The notes under the pieces were generated by a model. That model did no database searches. It was not told where the DNA came from and saw only the letters and a program-made list of their open reading frames with translations. DNA of 64,000 bases, taken from positions 1-64,000 of the forward strand of contig DJPL01000068.1 in assembly GCA_002437415.1 (NCBI GenBank). Direction: 5' to 3'. Below, one piece after another: positions 51,328 through 61,890 of this stretch. The translations under genes were made by a program, and so were the position numbers. Position 1 is the first letter of the stretch. Every line of letters starts with the position of its first letter. The DNA comes from Ruminococcaceae bacterium UBA6413. Lineage in GTDB: Bacteria > Bacillota > Clostridia > Oscillospirales > Ruminococcaceae.

Positions 51328-51453
51328 ATGAAAAAGGCATCACTTGTACTGAGCATAGTTGCTTTGAGCATATCCGCACTTACCCTTGCGCTCACGGTTT
51401 TAGAGCTGTTCTATAAAAAGACGACTTATATCGACAGTGACAATATCCGATAA
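51328..51453 (+). CDS. Small membrane protein between atpA and atpG (41 aa)
   Basis: A 41-codon gene: basic start MKKASLVLS, one hydrophobic helix of about 22 residues (LVLSIVALSISALTLALTVL), then a short hydrophilic tail ELFYKKTTYIDSDNIR. CGAAAGGAAG lies 8 nt before the ATG, matching the other ribosome sites of this operon, and its stop codon is 12 bp before atpG. No such gene is standard in F1Fo operons. It may be a single-span accessory subunit or assembly factor; function unknown. Confidence 0.75.
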   Translation: MKKASLVLSIVALSISALTLALTVLELFYKKTTYIDSDNIR

Positions 51454-51465
51454 AGGAGGCTTTGC

Positions 51466-52326
51466 ATGGCTTCGGGAAATATGAAGGACATCAAGCGCAG
51501 AGTAAAAAGCGTTGAGTCCACTATGCAGATAACGAAGGCTATGGAGCTTGTCGCCTCTTCCAAGCTGAGAAAGGCTAAGCTCCGCGCCGAGGACGCACGT
51601 CCGTTCTTTGATGCACAGTATTCCCTTATGTGCCGCATAGCAGGCGAAACGGAGAACCTGAGCACCGTATATACAAGACACAGAGAGGTAAAGAACCGCC
51701 TGTTCATTGTAATTGCGGGTGACAGAGGTCTTGCGGGCGGTTACAACTCCAATATACTGAAGCTTGTACAGCAGTCCCACGGCGATGAATATTCGCCGAA
51801 GATAATTGCTATAGGCAAGAAGGCTGCGGAGTTCTTTACAAAGCACGAATACGACGTAGTGGCGCAGTTCCCCGGCATTGCGGAGCATATCAAAACGGCA
51901 GATGCTGCCGATATAGCGCAGATAGCAACGGATCTTTTCACAAAGGGAGAGGTCGATGAGATAGAGCTGTTCTTCACACAGTTCGTATCCCCTCTTGTAC
52001 AGACTCCTACCCGTATGCCCGTACTCCCCATAGATGCTCCCACAGGCGGAGCAGTACCCGAGAACAAGGCGGGTACGACCTATGACCCAAGCCCCGAGGC
52101 AGTTTTCAACCGCGTGATACCAAAGCTTATAACGAGCCTTATCATGTGCGCGGTAAACGAAAGCTACGCTTCTGAGCTCGGCGCTCGAAGAACGGCTATG
52201 GAAAACGCAACGGACAACGCAGAAGAGATGATTGCAAACCTGTCGCTCATGTACAACCGTGCAAGACAGGAAAAGATAACGAACGAGCTCAATGAGATCG
52301 TATCGGGTGCTAATGCGCTGAATTAA
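51466..52326 (+). CDS. atpG: F1Fo ATP synthase subunit gamma (286 aa)
   Basis: The central rotor shaft. The N-terminal helix begins MKDIKRRVKSVESTMQITKAMELVASSKLRKA, and the C-terminal helix pairs with it (RTAMENATDNAEEMIANLSLMYNRARQEKITNELNEI). GDRGLAGGYN is the family signature in the middle domain. AAAGGAGGC precedes the ATG. Confidence 0.96.
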   Translation: MASGNMKDIKRRVKSVESTMQITKAMELVASSKLRKAKLRAEDARPFFDAQYSLMCRIAGETENLSTVYTRHREVKNRLFIVIAGDRGLAGGYNSNILKLVQQSHGDEYSPKIIAIGKKAAEFFTKHEYDVVAQFPGIAEHIKTADAADIAQIATDLFTKGEVDEIELFFTQFVSPLVQTPTRMPVLPIDAPTGGAVPENKAGTTYDPSPEAVFNRVIPKLITSLIMCAVNESYASELGARRTAMENATDNAEEMIANLSLMYNRARQEKITNELNEIVSGANALN

Positions 52327-52345
52327 TAAGAAAGGACAGGACTGA

Positions 52346-54275
<1,930 letters not shown>

Positions 54276-54298
54276 CTCCCGCGGAAAGGAAAGATGAT

Positions 54299-54706
54299 AT
54301 GACAGAATTCAAACTGAAGATCCTTACCCCGGAGGGAGTAGTATATGACGGTATGGCTGAAAGCGTTATCGTCCGTACTACCGTCGGTGACAAGGGCATA
54401 CTTGCAAAGCACGAGCCATATGTTGCGGCGCTGACAATAGGACAGGCGAAGATACGCATTGACGGAGCTGTACGCATAGGCGCAGTTTCTTCGGGTATAG
54501 TCGAGGTCACAAAGGATCAGACATCGATACTCGCTCAGTCGTTTGAATGGGCGGACGAGATAGATGTCGAGCGTGCCGAAAAAGCAAAGGCTGTTGCAGA
54601 AGAGCGTATGGAGCAGTACAAGGACGATCAGCGTGCACTTGATATTGCCGAGTATAAGCTCAAGAGAGCAATAAACAGAATAAATACAGCCAATATAAAG
54701 CTGTAA
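54299..54706 (+). CDS. atpC: F1Fo ATP synthase subunit epsilon (135 aa)
   Basis: The N-terminal beta sandwich starts FKLKILTPEGVVYDGMAESVIVRTTVGDKGILAKH, and the C-terminal helices carry ERAEKAKAVAEERM. It can inhibit ATP hydrolysis in other bacteria. CGGAAAGGAA precedes the ATG. Last gene of the operon. Confidence 0.96.
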   Translation: MTEFKLKILTPEGVVYDGMAESVIVRTTVGDKGILAKHEPYVAALTIGQAKIRIDGAVRIGAVSSGIVEVTKDQTSILAQSFEWADEIDVERAEKAKAVAEERMEQYKDDQRALDIAEYKLKRAINRINTANIKL

Positions 54707-54716
54707 TACGCATAAC

Positions 54717-54756
54717 AAAACCCCCTGTCTGCTGAGTAGCAGACAGGGGGTTTTTT
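54717..54756. terminator. Strong bidirectional terminator of the atp operon
   Basis: A 17-bp stem AAAACCCCCTGTCTGCT with AGCAGACAGGGGGTTTT around a short loop, then T6. It also ends the convergent symporter transcript, with AAAA on its far side. Confidence 0.95.
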
Positions 54757-54770
54757 GCTTTTACCATATA

Positions 54771-56144
54771 TCAGCCTTTTATAAGCCCCACAAGCCCCAT
54801 AACAAACACAAGTATTACAAGCACAGGCAGGATATATGTCATATAACCCTTCATAAACTTCTTTACCTTAAGACCCTTGCCGGTATTCGCTTCATTGACG
54901 AAGCTGTCCCAGCCCCAGCCCTTTTTCGTAACACAGAACAGTATGAATACCAGTGAGCCGAGCGGAAGAATAAAGTTGCTGACAAGCGTATCTTCAAGGT
55001 CGAGTATCGTGCTTCCCGCACCCAGCGGCTGAAAGCCGCTCAGTAAGTTAAAGCCAAGACAGCAGGGCACTGACAGCACAAACAGCATTATGCCGTTTAT
55101 GAGGCACGCTTTCTTTCTGCTCCAGCCGAAGAGATCCATCGTGTTCGCTATTATGCATTCAAACACGGCGAGTACCGTTGAAAGCGCCGCAAACGACATA
55201 AATACGAAGAAAAGACTGCCCCACAGTCTGCCGAGCGGCAGATTGTTGAATATATTGGGCAGTGTTATAAATAACAGCTTAGGACCGCTTGTGACATCAA
55301 CGCCGTATGCCGAGCAAGCGGGGAAGATTATCAGTCCCGACGCTATTGCAACGAACGTATCGAGCAATGCAACGTTTACCGACTCCCCGAGCAGTGAGCG
55401 ATCCTTGCCGATGTAACTGCCGAATATAGCCATACACCCCATACCGATGCTCAGCGTGAAGAACGCCTGATTCATCGCACTTACAAGTATATTGGTTATA
55501 CCGACCTTTTCTATAGCGCTGAAGTCGGGCAGAAGATAGAACGCAAGCCCCTCCGCACCGCCGGGAAGCGTAAAGCTGTTTATCGCAAGAACCACCATAA
55601 TGGCAAGCAGTGCTATCATCATTATCTTAGTGACCTTTTCAAGTCCGTTCTGAACGCCGATAAAGCACACAAGTACGCCTATAACAACGACAATTGCCAT
55701 ATACCCTATAAGTGAAACAGGATCGCCGAGCACATCAACGTTGAAGTGCTTGTCCACAGCCGCCGTATCCATTCCTACAAGCTCACCCGAGGCGGTGGAT
55801 ACAAAGAATTTAAGCATCCAGCCCGCAACAGTCGTATAGAACATCATAAGCAGATAACTGCCGATGAGGGAAACCTTGCCGTGCAGGTGCCACTTACTGC
55901 CCTTAGGCTCAAGCTGTTCGTACATTTTTGCGGGGCTTTTCTGAGCCGCCCTGCCTATGGAAAACTCCATTGTCAGTACAGGTATGCCGAGTATCAACAG
56001 GAAAAACAGATATATAAGAACGAAAAGTCCGCCGCCGCTTTGACCGACTATATAAGGAAACTTCCATACGTTTCCTATACCTATCGCACAGCCTGCACTG
56101 AGCAGTATAAAGCCAAGACGGCTGCCGAGTTTATCTCTCCCCAT
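54771..56144 (-). CDS. Sodium:neurotransmitter symporter family transporter (457 aa)
   Basis: An NSS/SNF-family Na+-coupled transporter, usually for amino acids. The N-terminal signature GSRLGFILLSAGCAIGIGNVWKFPYIVGQSGGG forms part of the Na+ and substrate sites in known members. About 11-12 membrane spans. Other known segments: PVLTMEFSIGRAAQKSP and FFTLSIGMGCMAIFGSY. Complete. AACGGAGGAAC precedes the ATG. It follows pgsA by 38 bp. The substrate cannot be deduced. Confidence 0.92.
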   Translation of the reverse strand: MGRDKLGSRLGFILLSAGCAIGIGNVWKFPYIVGQSGGGLFVLIYLFFLLILGIPVLTMEFSIGRAAQKSPAKMYEQLEPKGSKWHLHGKVSLIGSYLLMMFYTTVAGWMLKFFVSTASGELVGMDTAAVDKHFNVDVLGDPVSLIGYMAIVVVIGVLVCFIGVQNGLEKVTKIMMIALLAIMVVLAINSFTLPGGAEGLAFYLLPDFSAIEKVGITNILVSAMNQAFFTLSIGMGCMAIFGSYIGKDRSLLGESVNVALLDTFVAIASGLIIFPACSAYGVDVTSGPKLLFITLPNIFNNLPLGRLWGSLFFVFMSFAALSTVLAVFECIIANTMDLFGWSRKKACLINGIMLFVLSVPCCLGFNLLSGFQPLGAGSTILDLEDTLVSNFILPLGSLVFILFCVTKKGWGWDSFVNEANTGKGLKVKKFMKGYMTYILPVLVILVFVMGLVGLIKG

Positions 56145-56182
56145 AGTTCCTCCGTGTTGTTGAATTTTTTGTTATCATACAT

Positions 56183-56761
56183 TTACACATTGGTTTTAAG
56201 TACCTCTCTGTAGTCCCACAGATATTTGATACCCGAAACCGCCGTAAGTATGCAGGATATGTACATAAGAATGTCGCTTACCGGCTGTACGGGGAAAGAA
56301 TCTGTCGTAATAGCTCCGAAAACGACAAGTATATGCATAATAATGATAACGCATATCGCCACCATTGTTGCAGCAGTCTTAAGCTTTCCCCATATGCTTG
56401 CCGCGATCACGAGCTTCTTTTCACTGCCGGCGGCTATAAGACGTATACCCGATACGACAAATTCACGACTTACTATTATTGCAGTGACCCATGCGCTTGC
56501 CCAGCCGAGCTCAACAAAGCAGATAAGCGCTGTTACAACAAGAAGCTTATCCGCAAGCGGATCTAAAAACTTGCCGAAGTTCGTTACCATATTATATTTT
56601 CTGGCTATTTTGCCGTCTGCCGTGTCGGTTATGCTGGCAACGGTAAATATTATCGCCGCCCACAGATAACTGTACGGCACAATATCGCCTGCGAGCATAA
56701 AGAATGCAAAGAACGGCACAAGTATTACTCGAAGCATAGTGAGCTTATTAGCTAGGTTCAT
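56183..56761 (-). CDS. pgsA: CDP-diacylglycerol-glycerol-3-phosphate 3-phosphatidyltransferase (192 aa)
   Basis: Makes phosphatidylglycerophosphate, the precursor of phosphatidylglycerol. The CDP-alcohol phosphotransferase motif is complete: DTADGKIARKYNMVTNFGKF followed by LDPLADK, with the four metal-binding Asp residues. Several membrane spans. I start at the ATG at 56761 (MNLANKLTMLRVILVPFF), with AAAGGA upstream; the frame extends 17 codons upstream without support. The ATG lies 19 bp after the rimO stop. Confidence 0.93.
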   Translation of the reverse strand: MNLANKLTMLRVILVPFFAFFMLAGDIVPYSYLWAAIIFTVASITDTADGKIARKYNMVTNFGKFLDPLADKLLVVTALICFVELGWASAWVTAIIVSREFVVSGIRLIAAGSEKKLVIAASIWGKLKTAATMVAICVIIIMHILVVFGAITTDSFPVQPVSDILMYISCILTAVSGIKYLWDYREVLKTNV

Positions 56762-56780
56762 ACCGGGTATCCTTTCAGCG

Positions 56781-58118
56781 TTATACCTGCTCGCCGAGCA
56801 GATTGTTTTCAAGCACGTCTGTAATTTTTACGTTTATAAAGTCGCCGATCACAGGGCGCTTTTCTTTTGTCGATGTGAAGTATATCATGCCGTCTATCTC
56901 AGGCGCAAAGTGCATACTTCTGCCGAAATACATATCCGAGTAACGGTCGAAGCCCTCACAGACAACTTCATATGTGTTGCCGACCATACCCGCGTAATAT
57001 TCGCCCATGCGGATCTCCTGTTCGCCTGTTATTATGTCGGCTCTGCGCTGTCTTTCACCCTCGTCTACCTGATCGGGCATTTCTGCGGCAGGAGTATCCT
57101 CCTCGGCAGAATACGCAAAGCAGCCAAGACGCTCAAACCTTATGTCGTTTACAAATTCGGCAAGCTCGCTGAACTGTTCTTCTGTTTCACCGGGGAAGCC
57201 TGTGATAAGCGTTGTTCTCAGCACTACACCGGGAATTTCACGGCGGAGCTTTGCAAACAGCTCACGCAGGCTCTGCTCGTCGCCGCCGCGGTACATATTG
57301 CGGAGAATTTCCTTGTTGCAGTGCTGTATCGGAATATCGATATAGTTCAGTATCTTATCTTCTGTCTTTATTGTTTCGATAAGCTCGTCCGTCATTCTTT
57401 CGGGGTAGCAATAAAGCAGTCTTATCCACTTTATGCCGTCTATCTTACAAAGCTGCTTCAGTAAGTCGGGCAGAGCGTATTTCTTGTAAAGGTCAATGCC
57501 GTATGCGGTAACGTCCTGCGCCACAATAACGAGCTCCTTTACGCCGTTTGCCGCAAAGGTCTTTGCTTCTTCTATTATGTTCTCTATATTTCTTGAGCGC
57601 ATCTTACCTCTTATAAGCGGTATAGCACAGTAAGAACACTTGTTGGAACAGCCGTCCGCTATTCTTAAGTATGCGTAGTGGGGGAGAGTAGACTGGAGCT
57701 TGTCGCCCTCCATATTGTGACACAGCTTGTCGCCGAATGATATTACACGTCTGTCGAGCATAACGGAGTTTATGACTTCAACTATATCATCATTCTTTGC
57801 GATACCGATAACCGCGTCTATCTCGGGGAACTCCTCGTCCATCTGCTTCTGATAACGCTCCGCAAGACAGCCTGTGACGATTATCTTCTTGTTGATGCCG
57901 TCATTCTTGCGGCTGATAGCCTCCATTATCTCTTCAATAGCTTCTTCCTTTGCACTCTGGATAAAGCCGCAGGTGTTGATTATTACAACATCTGCAAGTC
58001 CCGCCTCGCTTACTATCTTAAAGCCGGCTTTAGCTATCTTTGCAAGCATAAGCTCTGCGTCGCACTGGTTCTTCGGACATCCGAGAGATACCATACCGAC
58101 CTTTATTGTTTCTGCCAT
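56781..58118 (-). CDS. rimO: Ribosomal protein S12 methylthiotransferase RimO (445 aa)
   Basis: Adds a methylthio group to an aspartate of ribosomal protein S12. The N-terminal UPF0004 domain has its auxiliary cluster cysteines Cys14, Cys50 and Cys84 (SLGCPKNQCD, NTCGFI, VTGCLAERY). The radical SAM cluster is Cys157-x3-Cys161-x2-Cys164 in DGCSNKCSYCAIPLIRG. A TRAM domain closes the chain. The SLGCPKNxxD opening separates RimO from MiaB. GGAAAGGTAAGG precedes the ATG. Confidence 0.96.
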   Translation of the reverse strand: MAETIKVGMVSLGCPKNQCDAELMLAKIAKAGFKIVSEAGLADVVIINTCGFIQSAKEEAIEEIMEAISRKNDGINKKIIVTGCLAERYQKQMDEEFPEIDAVIGIAKNDDIVEVINSVMLDRRVISFGDKLCHNMEGDKLQSTLPHYAYLRIADGCSNKCSYCAIPLIRGKMRSRNIENIIEEAKTFAANGVKELVIVAQDVTAYGIDLYKKYALPDLLKQLCKIDGIKWIRLLYCYPERMTDELIETIKTEDKILNYIDIPIQHCNKEILRNMYRGGDEQSLRELFAKLRREIPGVVLRTTLITGFPGETEEQFSELAEFVNDIRFERLGCFAYSAEEDTPAAEMPDQVDEGERQRRADIITGEQEIRMGEYYAGMVGNTYEVVCEGFDRYSDMYFGRSMHFAPEIDGMIYFTSTKEKRPVIGDFINVKITDVLENNLLGEQV

Positions 58119-58166
58119 TATTTTTCCTTACCTTTCCGTATACCGTATGTATTATATTTTCACGAT

Positions 58167-58661
58167 TTACTCATCGTAATCCTCTCCGTCATAATCTCCG
58201 TCTTTCACGCGGGATAACGCAAGCTTTATATCGTCATATGCAAAGCCTCTGCGTGCGAGCGCCGCAGTCACACGCTGTACACTCCTGTAGTCTGAAAAAT
58301 CCAGCTTGCTTGCGTATTTTTTGTCTACAAGATGTATAATTTCGTCTATAAAATCCTCAGCGTCATATTCTTCTTCCTGCTGTGAAATAAGGCTGTCGGG
58401 CAAGCCCTTTCTCCGCAGCTCAAAGCGGATCTTGGACTTACCCCAACCTTTGTTTATATATGCCTTGTAAAGCTTTTCCGTGTACTTCTCCTCGTTTATG
58501 AGGTCGTGCTCACACATCAGCTCAACTACCATCTCGCACAGATCGGGAGGGTAGTTTTTTATCAGCTTGTCATAAAGCTCTTTTTTCGAGTGGTCGCGCT
58601 GAGCGAGTATATAAAGTGCCCTGCGCTTGGCTCTTATTCTCTCGTCATCGGTATATGACAT
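58167..58661 (-). CDS. recX: RecA regulator RecX (164 aa)
   Basis: A helical protein that modulates RecA filaments. The first repeat reads RRALYILAQRDHSKKELYDKL, and later KGWGKSKIRFELRRKGL, both typical of RecX. The tail is acidic (DGDYDGEDYDE). Its ATG overlaps the recA stop (TGATG), so the two are translationally coupled. Confidence 0.92.
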   Translation of the reverse strand: MSYTDDERIRAKRRALYILAQRDHSKKELYDKLIKNYPPDLCEMVVELMCEHDLINEEKYTEKLYKAYINKGWGKSKIRFELRRKGLPDSLISQQEEEYDAEDFIDEIIHLVDKKYASKLDFSDYRSVQRVTAALARRGFAYDDIKLALSRVKDGDYDGEDYDE

Positions 58662-59908
58662 CAGTCAAGATCCTCGGGTGAAAATTCCTCAAAGTCGCTG
58701 TCTGCCTCAACAACAACGCTCTTCTTTGCCGCGGCTCTTTTCTTCGGAGCAGGAGCGGGAGCGTCTGCCTTTGCGGCTTCTTCGCCGATTTCCTTAAGCT
58801 CGTTTTCTGCGGCGGCTTCCGATGTATCAGCCTTGTCGTTGTCGTCCTCACTTGCCGACATATCGAGCTTTGACATATTCTCTTTTATTTTTCCCTCGAT
58901 CTCAAGGCGCAGATCCTCGTTTTCCTTAAGGAACTTCTTTGACTTTTCCTTGCCCTGTCCGAGTCTTTCTCCGTTATAGCTGTACCATGCGCCGCTCTTC
59001 TTGATAAAGCCGAGCTCTTCGCCCATGGTGATTATTTCACCGAGCCTTGAAATACCCTCGCCGAATATCATATCGAACTGCGCTTCCTTAAAAGGCGGTG
59101 CGACCTTGTTCTTTACGACCTTGCACTTAGTAGTATAACCTATTATCTCGCCATCGTCAACTATCTTCTCACCCTTGCGGACTTCTATACGCACGCTGGC
59201 ATAGAATTTAAGCGCACGACCGCCGGGAGTTGTTTCGGGGTTGCCGTACATTACGCCTATCTTTTCACGAACCTGGTTTATAAAGATAGCCACCGTGTTT
59301 GACTTTGAAATAACGCTTGTCAGCTTTCTCATAGCCGCCGACATAAGTCTTGCCTGAACACCCACAAAGCTGTCGCCGATCTCGCCGTCTATCTCAGCCT
59401 TTGTTACCATAGCGGCAACAGAGTCGAGTACAACAATGTCGATCGCTCCCGAACGTGCAAGCGTTTCCATAATTTCAAGTGCCTGCTCACCTGTGTCGGG
59501 CTGTGAAACGATAAGGTGGTCGATGTCAACGCCGAGCGACTTTGCATATACAGGGTCGAGAGCGTGCTCAACGTCTATGAATGCCGCCATACCGCCGAGC
59601 TTCTGTGTTTCGGCAATTGCGTGGAGCGTAACGGTAGTCTTACCGCCCGACTCAGGTCCGTATATCTCGATTATACGTCCCTTGGGCAGACCGCCTATAC
59701 CGAGCGCATAGTCAAGACCTATCGAGCCTGTCGGTACGCTTTCAACATCAAGCTTTTTATTACCTTCGCCGCCGAGGAACATAACAGAACCCTGACCGTA
59801 GTTCTTGATTATCTGCTCCATAGCGGTATCAAGAGCCTTTTTCTTCTCCTCCGGAGTGGTGGGGTGATTTACGGTAGGTGTCGCTTTTTTGTTATTTGCC
59901 TTTGCCAT
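58661..59908 (-). CDS. recA: Recombinase RecA (415 aa)
   Basis: Forms filaments on single-stranded DNA for strand exchange and SOS induction. Walker A GPESGGKT is at 84-91, with [17 protein letters not shown], the L1/L2 loop region ([33 protein letters not shown]) and a normal core. The C-terminal ~65 residues are unusually long, Ala/Pro/Lys-rich then acidic ([14 protein letters not shown], ending EEFSPEDLD). ACAGG lies upstream. I found no obvious LexA box in the 50 bp before the gene. Confidence 0.98.
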   Translation of the reverse strand: MAKANNKKATPTVNHPTTPEEKKKALDTAMEQIIKNYGQGSVMFLGGEGNKKLDVESVPTGSIGLDYALGIGGLPKGRIIEIYGPESGGKTTVTLHAIAETQKLGGMAAFIDVEHALDPVYAKSLGVDIDHLIVSQPDTGEQALEIMETLARSGAIDIVVLDSVAAMVTKAEIDGEIGDSFVGVQARLMSAAMRKLTSVISKSNTVAIFINQVREKIGVMYGNPETTPGGRALKFYASVRIEVRKGEKIVDDGEIIGYTTKCKVVKNKVAPPFKEAQFDMIFGEGISRLGEIITMGEELGFIKKSGAWYSYNGERLGQGKEKSKKFLKENEDLRLEIEGKIKENMSKLDMSASEDDNDKADTSEAAAENELKEIGEEAAKADAPAPAPKKRAAAKKSVVVEADSDFEEFSPEDLD

Positions 59909-59962
59909 AATAATTTTACCTGTCCTTTCAATATATCGGTTTTATACTGTGATCATATTCTA

Positions 59963-60829
59963 TCATAATTGCTGTACCATAAAATGTACAGATTTTATTT
60001 TCTGTCGCTTAACAGCGCTGACAATTCTGTCGTGACCGCTGTAATCCTTGATAATACGCGGAGTAAGTCCCGCTTTTTCAAATATTCCGCTCACAGCCTG
60101 TCCCTGTTCCTCGCCGATCTCTACCGCAAACAGCCCTCCGACAGCAAGCTTTTTTATCCAAAGAGGTACTATCCTGCGGTAAAAGTCCAGACCGTCCTCG
60201 CCGCCGAACAGCGCAAGCTCCGGCTCAAACCTTACTTCGTTTTGCAGTGTTTTCATATCCGCAGAGCTTATATACGGCGGATTTGAAAGCACGGCAGACA
60301 ACGAATTATCTGTAAACCTGCCAAGTATTCCTTCATCAAATATATCGCCGTTTATCGCCGTGACAAGTCTTTCCGCCTTGTTTTCCGCTATGTTTTTAAG
60401 AAAATAGCCGTATGCCTTGTCCGATATCTCTATCCCCACGGCTTCGACATTAGCTTCAAGTGCCGTTGTAACAGCTATACAACCGCTCCCCGAGCACAGG
60501 TCAACTGCCTTGCCGCCTGTCTTTTTAAGGTGCTGTGCCGCAATATCGCACAGTAGCTCTGTTTCGGGGCGGGGGATAAGCACGCCCTCACCGACAAAAT
60601 ATTTTCTGCCGTAAAAATCCCAACTGCCGAGGATATACTGTAGCGGCTTGCCTGTTTTGCGGATATCCGCCATTTTGACGCACTTTGAAAACTCTGCTTC
60701 GGAAATTTCCTCAAACGGCATTTTCCCGCCGCCGATCTCATTTACTATCTGCTTTGCCTCAAAGTCCGCCTCATCGGTAGTGCTTTCAAGCATATCGCTT
60801 ATAAGCTTTACCGCCTGCCTTATTACCAC
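59963..60829 (-). CDS. prmC: Release factor glutamine methyltransferase PrmC (288 aa)
   Basis: Methylates the Gln of the GGQ motif in peptide release factors. The SAM-binding motif is VDLCSGSGCIAV, the catalytic motif is LSNPPYIS, and the N-terminal helical domain carries KPLQYILGSWDFYG (QYI-G-xFYG family block). It starts at a GTG that overlaps the end of yqhQ by 7 bp. The yqhQ-prmC pairing is common in Firmicutes. Confidence 0.95.
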   Translation of the reverse strand: MVIRQAVKLISDMLESTTDEADFEAKQIVNEIGGGKMPFEEISEAEFSKCVKMADIRKTGKPLQYILGSWDFYGRKYFVGEGVLIPRPETELLCDIAAQHLKKTGGKAVDLCSGSGCIAVTTALEANVEAVGIEISDKAYGYFLKNIAENKAERLVTAINGDIFDEGILGRFTDNSLSAVLSNPPYISSADMKTLQNEVRFEPELALFGGEDGLDFYRRIVPLWIKKLAVGGLFAVEIGEEQGQAVSGIFEKAGLTPRIIKDYSGHDRIVSAVKRQKIKSVHFMVQQL

Positions 60830-61878
60830 TTTGCGTCCTCCGGGTTTTCGGGGAGAACAGGCTTCATAGAAGCTATCGCAACCTCTATCATCTCATCGGC
60901 GGGCTCTTTTGTCGTAAGACGCTGGATAGCAAGTCCGGGAGCCGAAACTATCTTTGTAAATACGTTGTCATATCTTCCTGCGATACGGATAAGCTCATAG
61001 GATATGCCTACTACTATCGGCAGGAATATTATCTTACAGCATACTCTCAGCATATCGCCTATAAACTTTGATACGCCGAACGCCTCAATAAACATTTCGC
61101 TGTTTATGGGGAGCAGGGTATACACAAGTATGCTTATCGCAAGCGTCAGGAATATAAAGCTTGTGCCGCATCTGGGGTGGAAGCGCTTGTACTTTCTGAC
61201 GTTCTCTACCGTCAGCTCTTCGCCGTGCTCATAGCAGAATATTGTCTTGTGCTCCGCACCGTGATACTGATACAGCCTTTTCATAGTCTTCATAATAGAA
61301 GTCAGCCACAGGTATCCGACAAACAGCGCTATCTTTATGACACCCTCTGTCAGTGAGCGGAAAGCGGATATATCCGTATCCCCGAACAGCGTCTGTATAC
61401 CTGTAAAGATAAGCGTAGGCAGTATCACAAACAGCGCGACCGCAAGACCAACGCCGAGTATACCCGATATTATCGCGACAGCCGTTGTAAGAGCGCCGCT
61501 GTCTTCTTTTTTCTTATCTTCCTTTTTATCCTCAGGCTTTTCATCGTCTGCGGCATCGGTCGGCTTATTTTGCTCTGCGTCCTTCTTTTTCTTTTCCTTT
61601 TCGTCCTCTTCCTCGTCAAACATTCCGCTGATCTCACCCGATTTATTCAGGTACTTATAGCCGTCAGCCATCTGAGAAACGAAGTTCACACAGCCCCTTA
61701 TAAACGGCGCTTTATTATACCATTTGGGCTTTTTCCTGTCCCATACCTCGGTATATATTTCTCTGTCGGGCTGACGTACAGCCATACAGCCCTTTTTCGG
61801 GCCGAGCATCATAACGCCCTCAATGAGAGCCTGTCCGCCGACCTTTGTCTTGATTATCTCCTTTTTCTGTTCGCTCAT
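60823..61878 (-). CDS. yqhQ: DUF1385 membrane protein, YqhQ-like (351 aa)
   Basis: The family opening KVGGQALIEGVMMLGPKKGCMAVRQPD is intact, and the middle has YHGAEHKTIFCYEHGEELTVENVRKYKRFHPRCGTSF, the conserved DUF1385 core with possible metal ligands. Several membrane spans follow. A ~50-residue insert of Lys/Glu/Asp (EEEDEKEKKKK onwards, ~90-140) between the first domain and the membrane part makes the chain longer than the usual ~300. Function is not settled. Confidence 0.93.
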   Translation of the reverse strand: MSEQKKEIIKTKVGGQALIEGVMMLGPKKGCMAVRQPDREIYTEVWDRKKPKWYNKAPFIRGCVNFVSQMADGYKYLNKSGEISGMFDEEEDEKEKKKKDAEQNKPTDAADDEKPEDKKEDKKKEDSGALTTAVAIISGILGVGLAVALFVILPTLIFTGIQTLFGDTDISAFRSLTEGVIKIALFVGYLWLTSIMKTMKRLYQYHGAEHKTIFCYEHGEELTVENVRKYKRFHPRCGTSFIFLTLAISILVYTLLPINSEMFIEAFGVSKFIGDMLRVCCKIIFLPIVVGISYELIRIAGRYDNVFTKIVSAPGLAIQRLTTKEPADEMIEVAIASMKPVLPENPEDAKW

Positions 61879-61890
61879 ATTCAGCCTTTC

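Noticed and set aside
59909..59962. LexA (SOS) box upstream of recA
   Set aside because: No CGAACN4GTTCG-type sequence is present in the short gap; control of recA cannot be assigned from the window.
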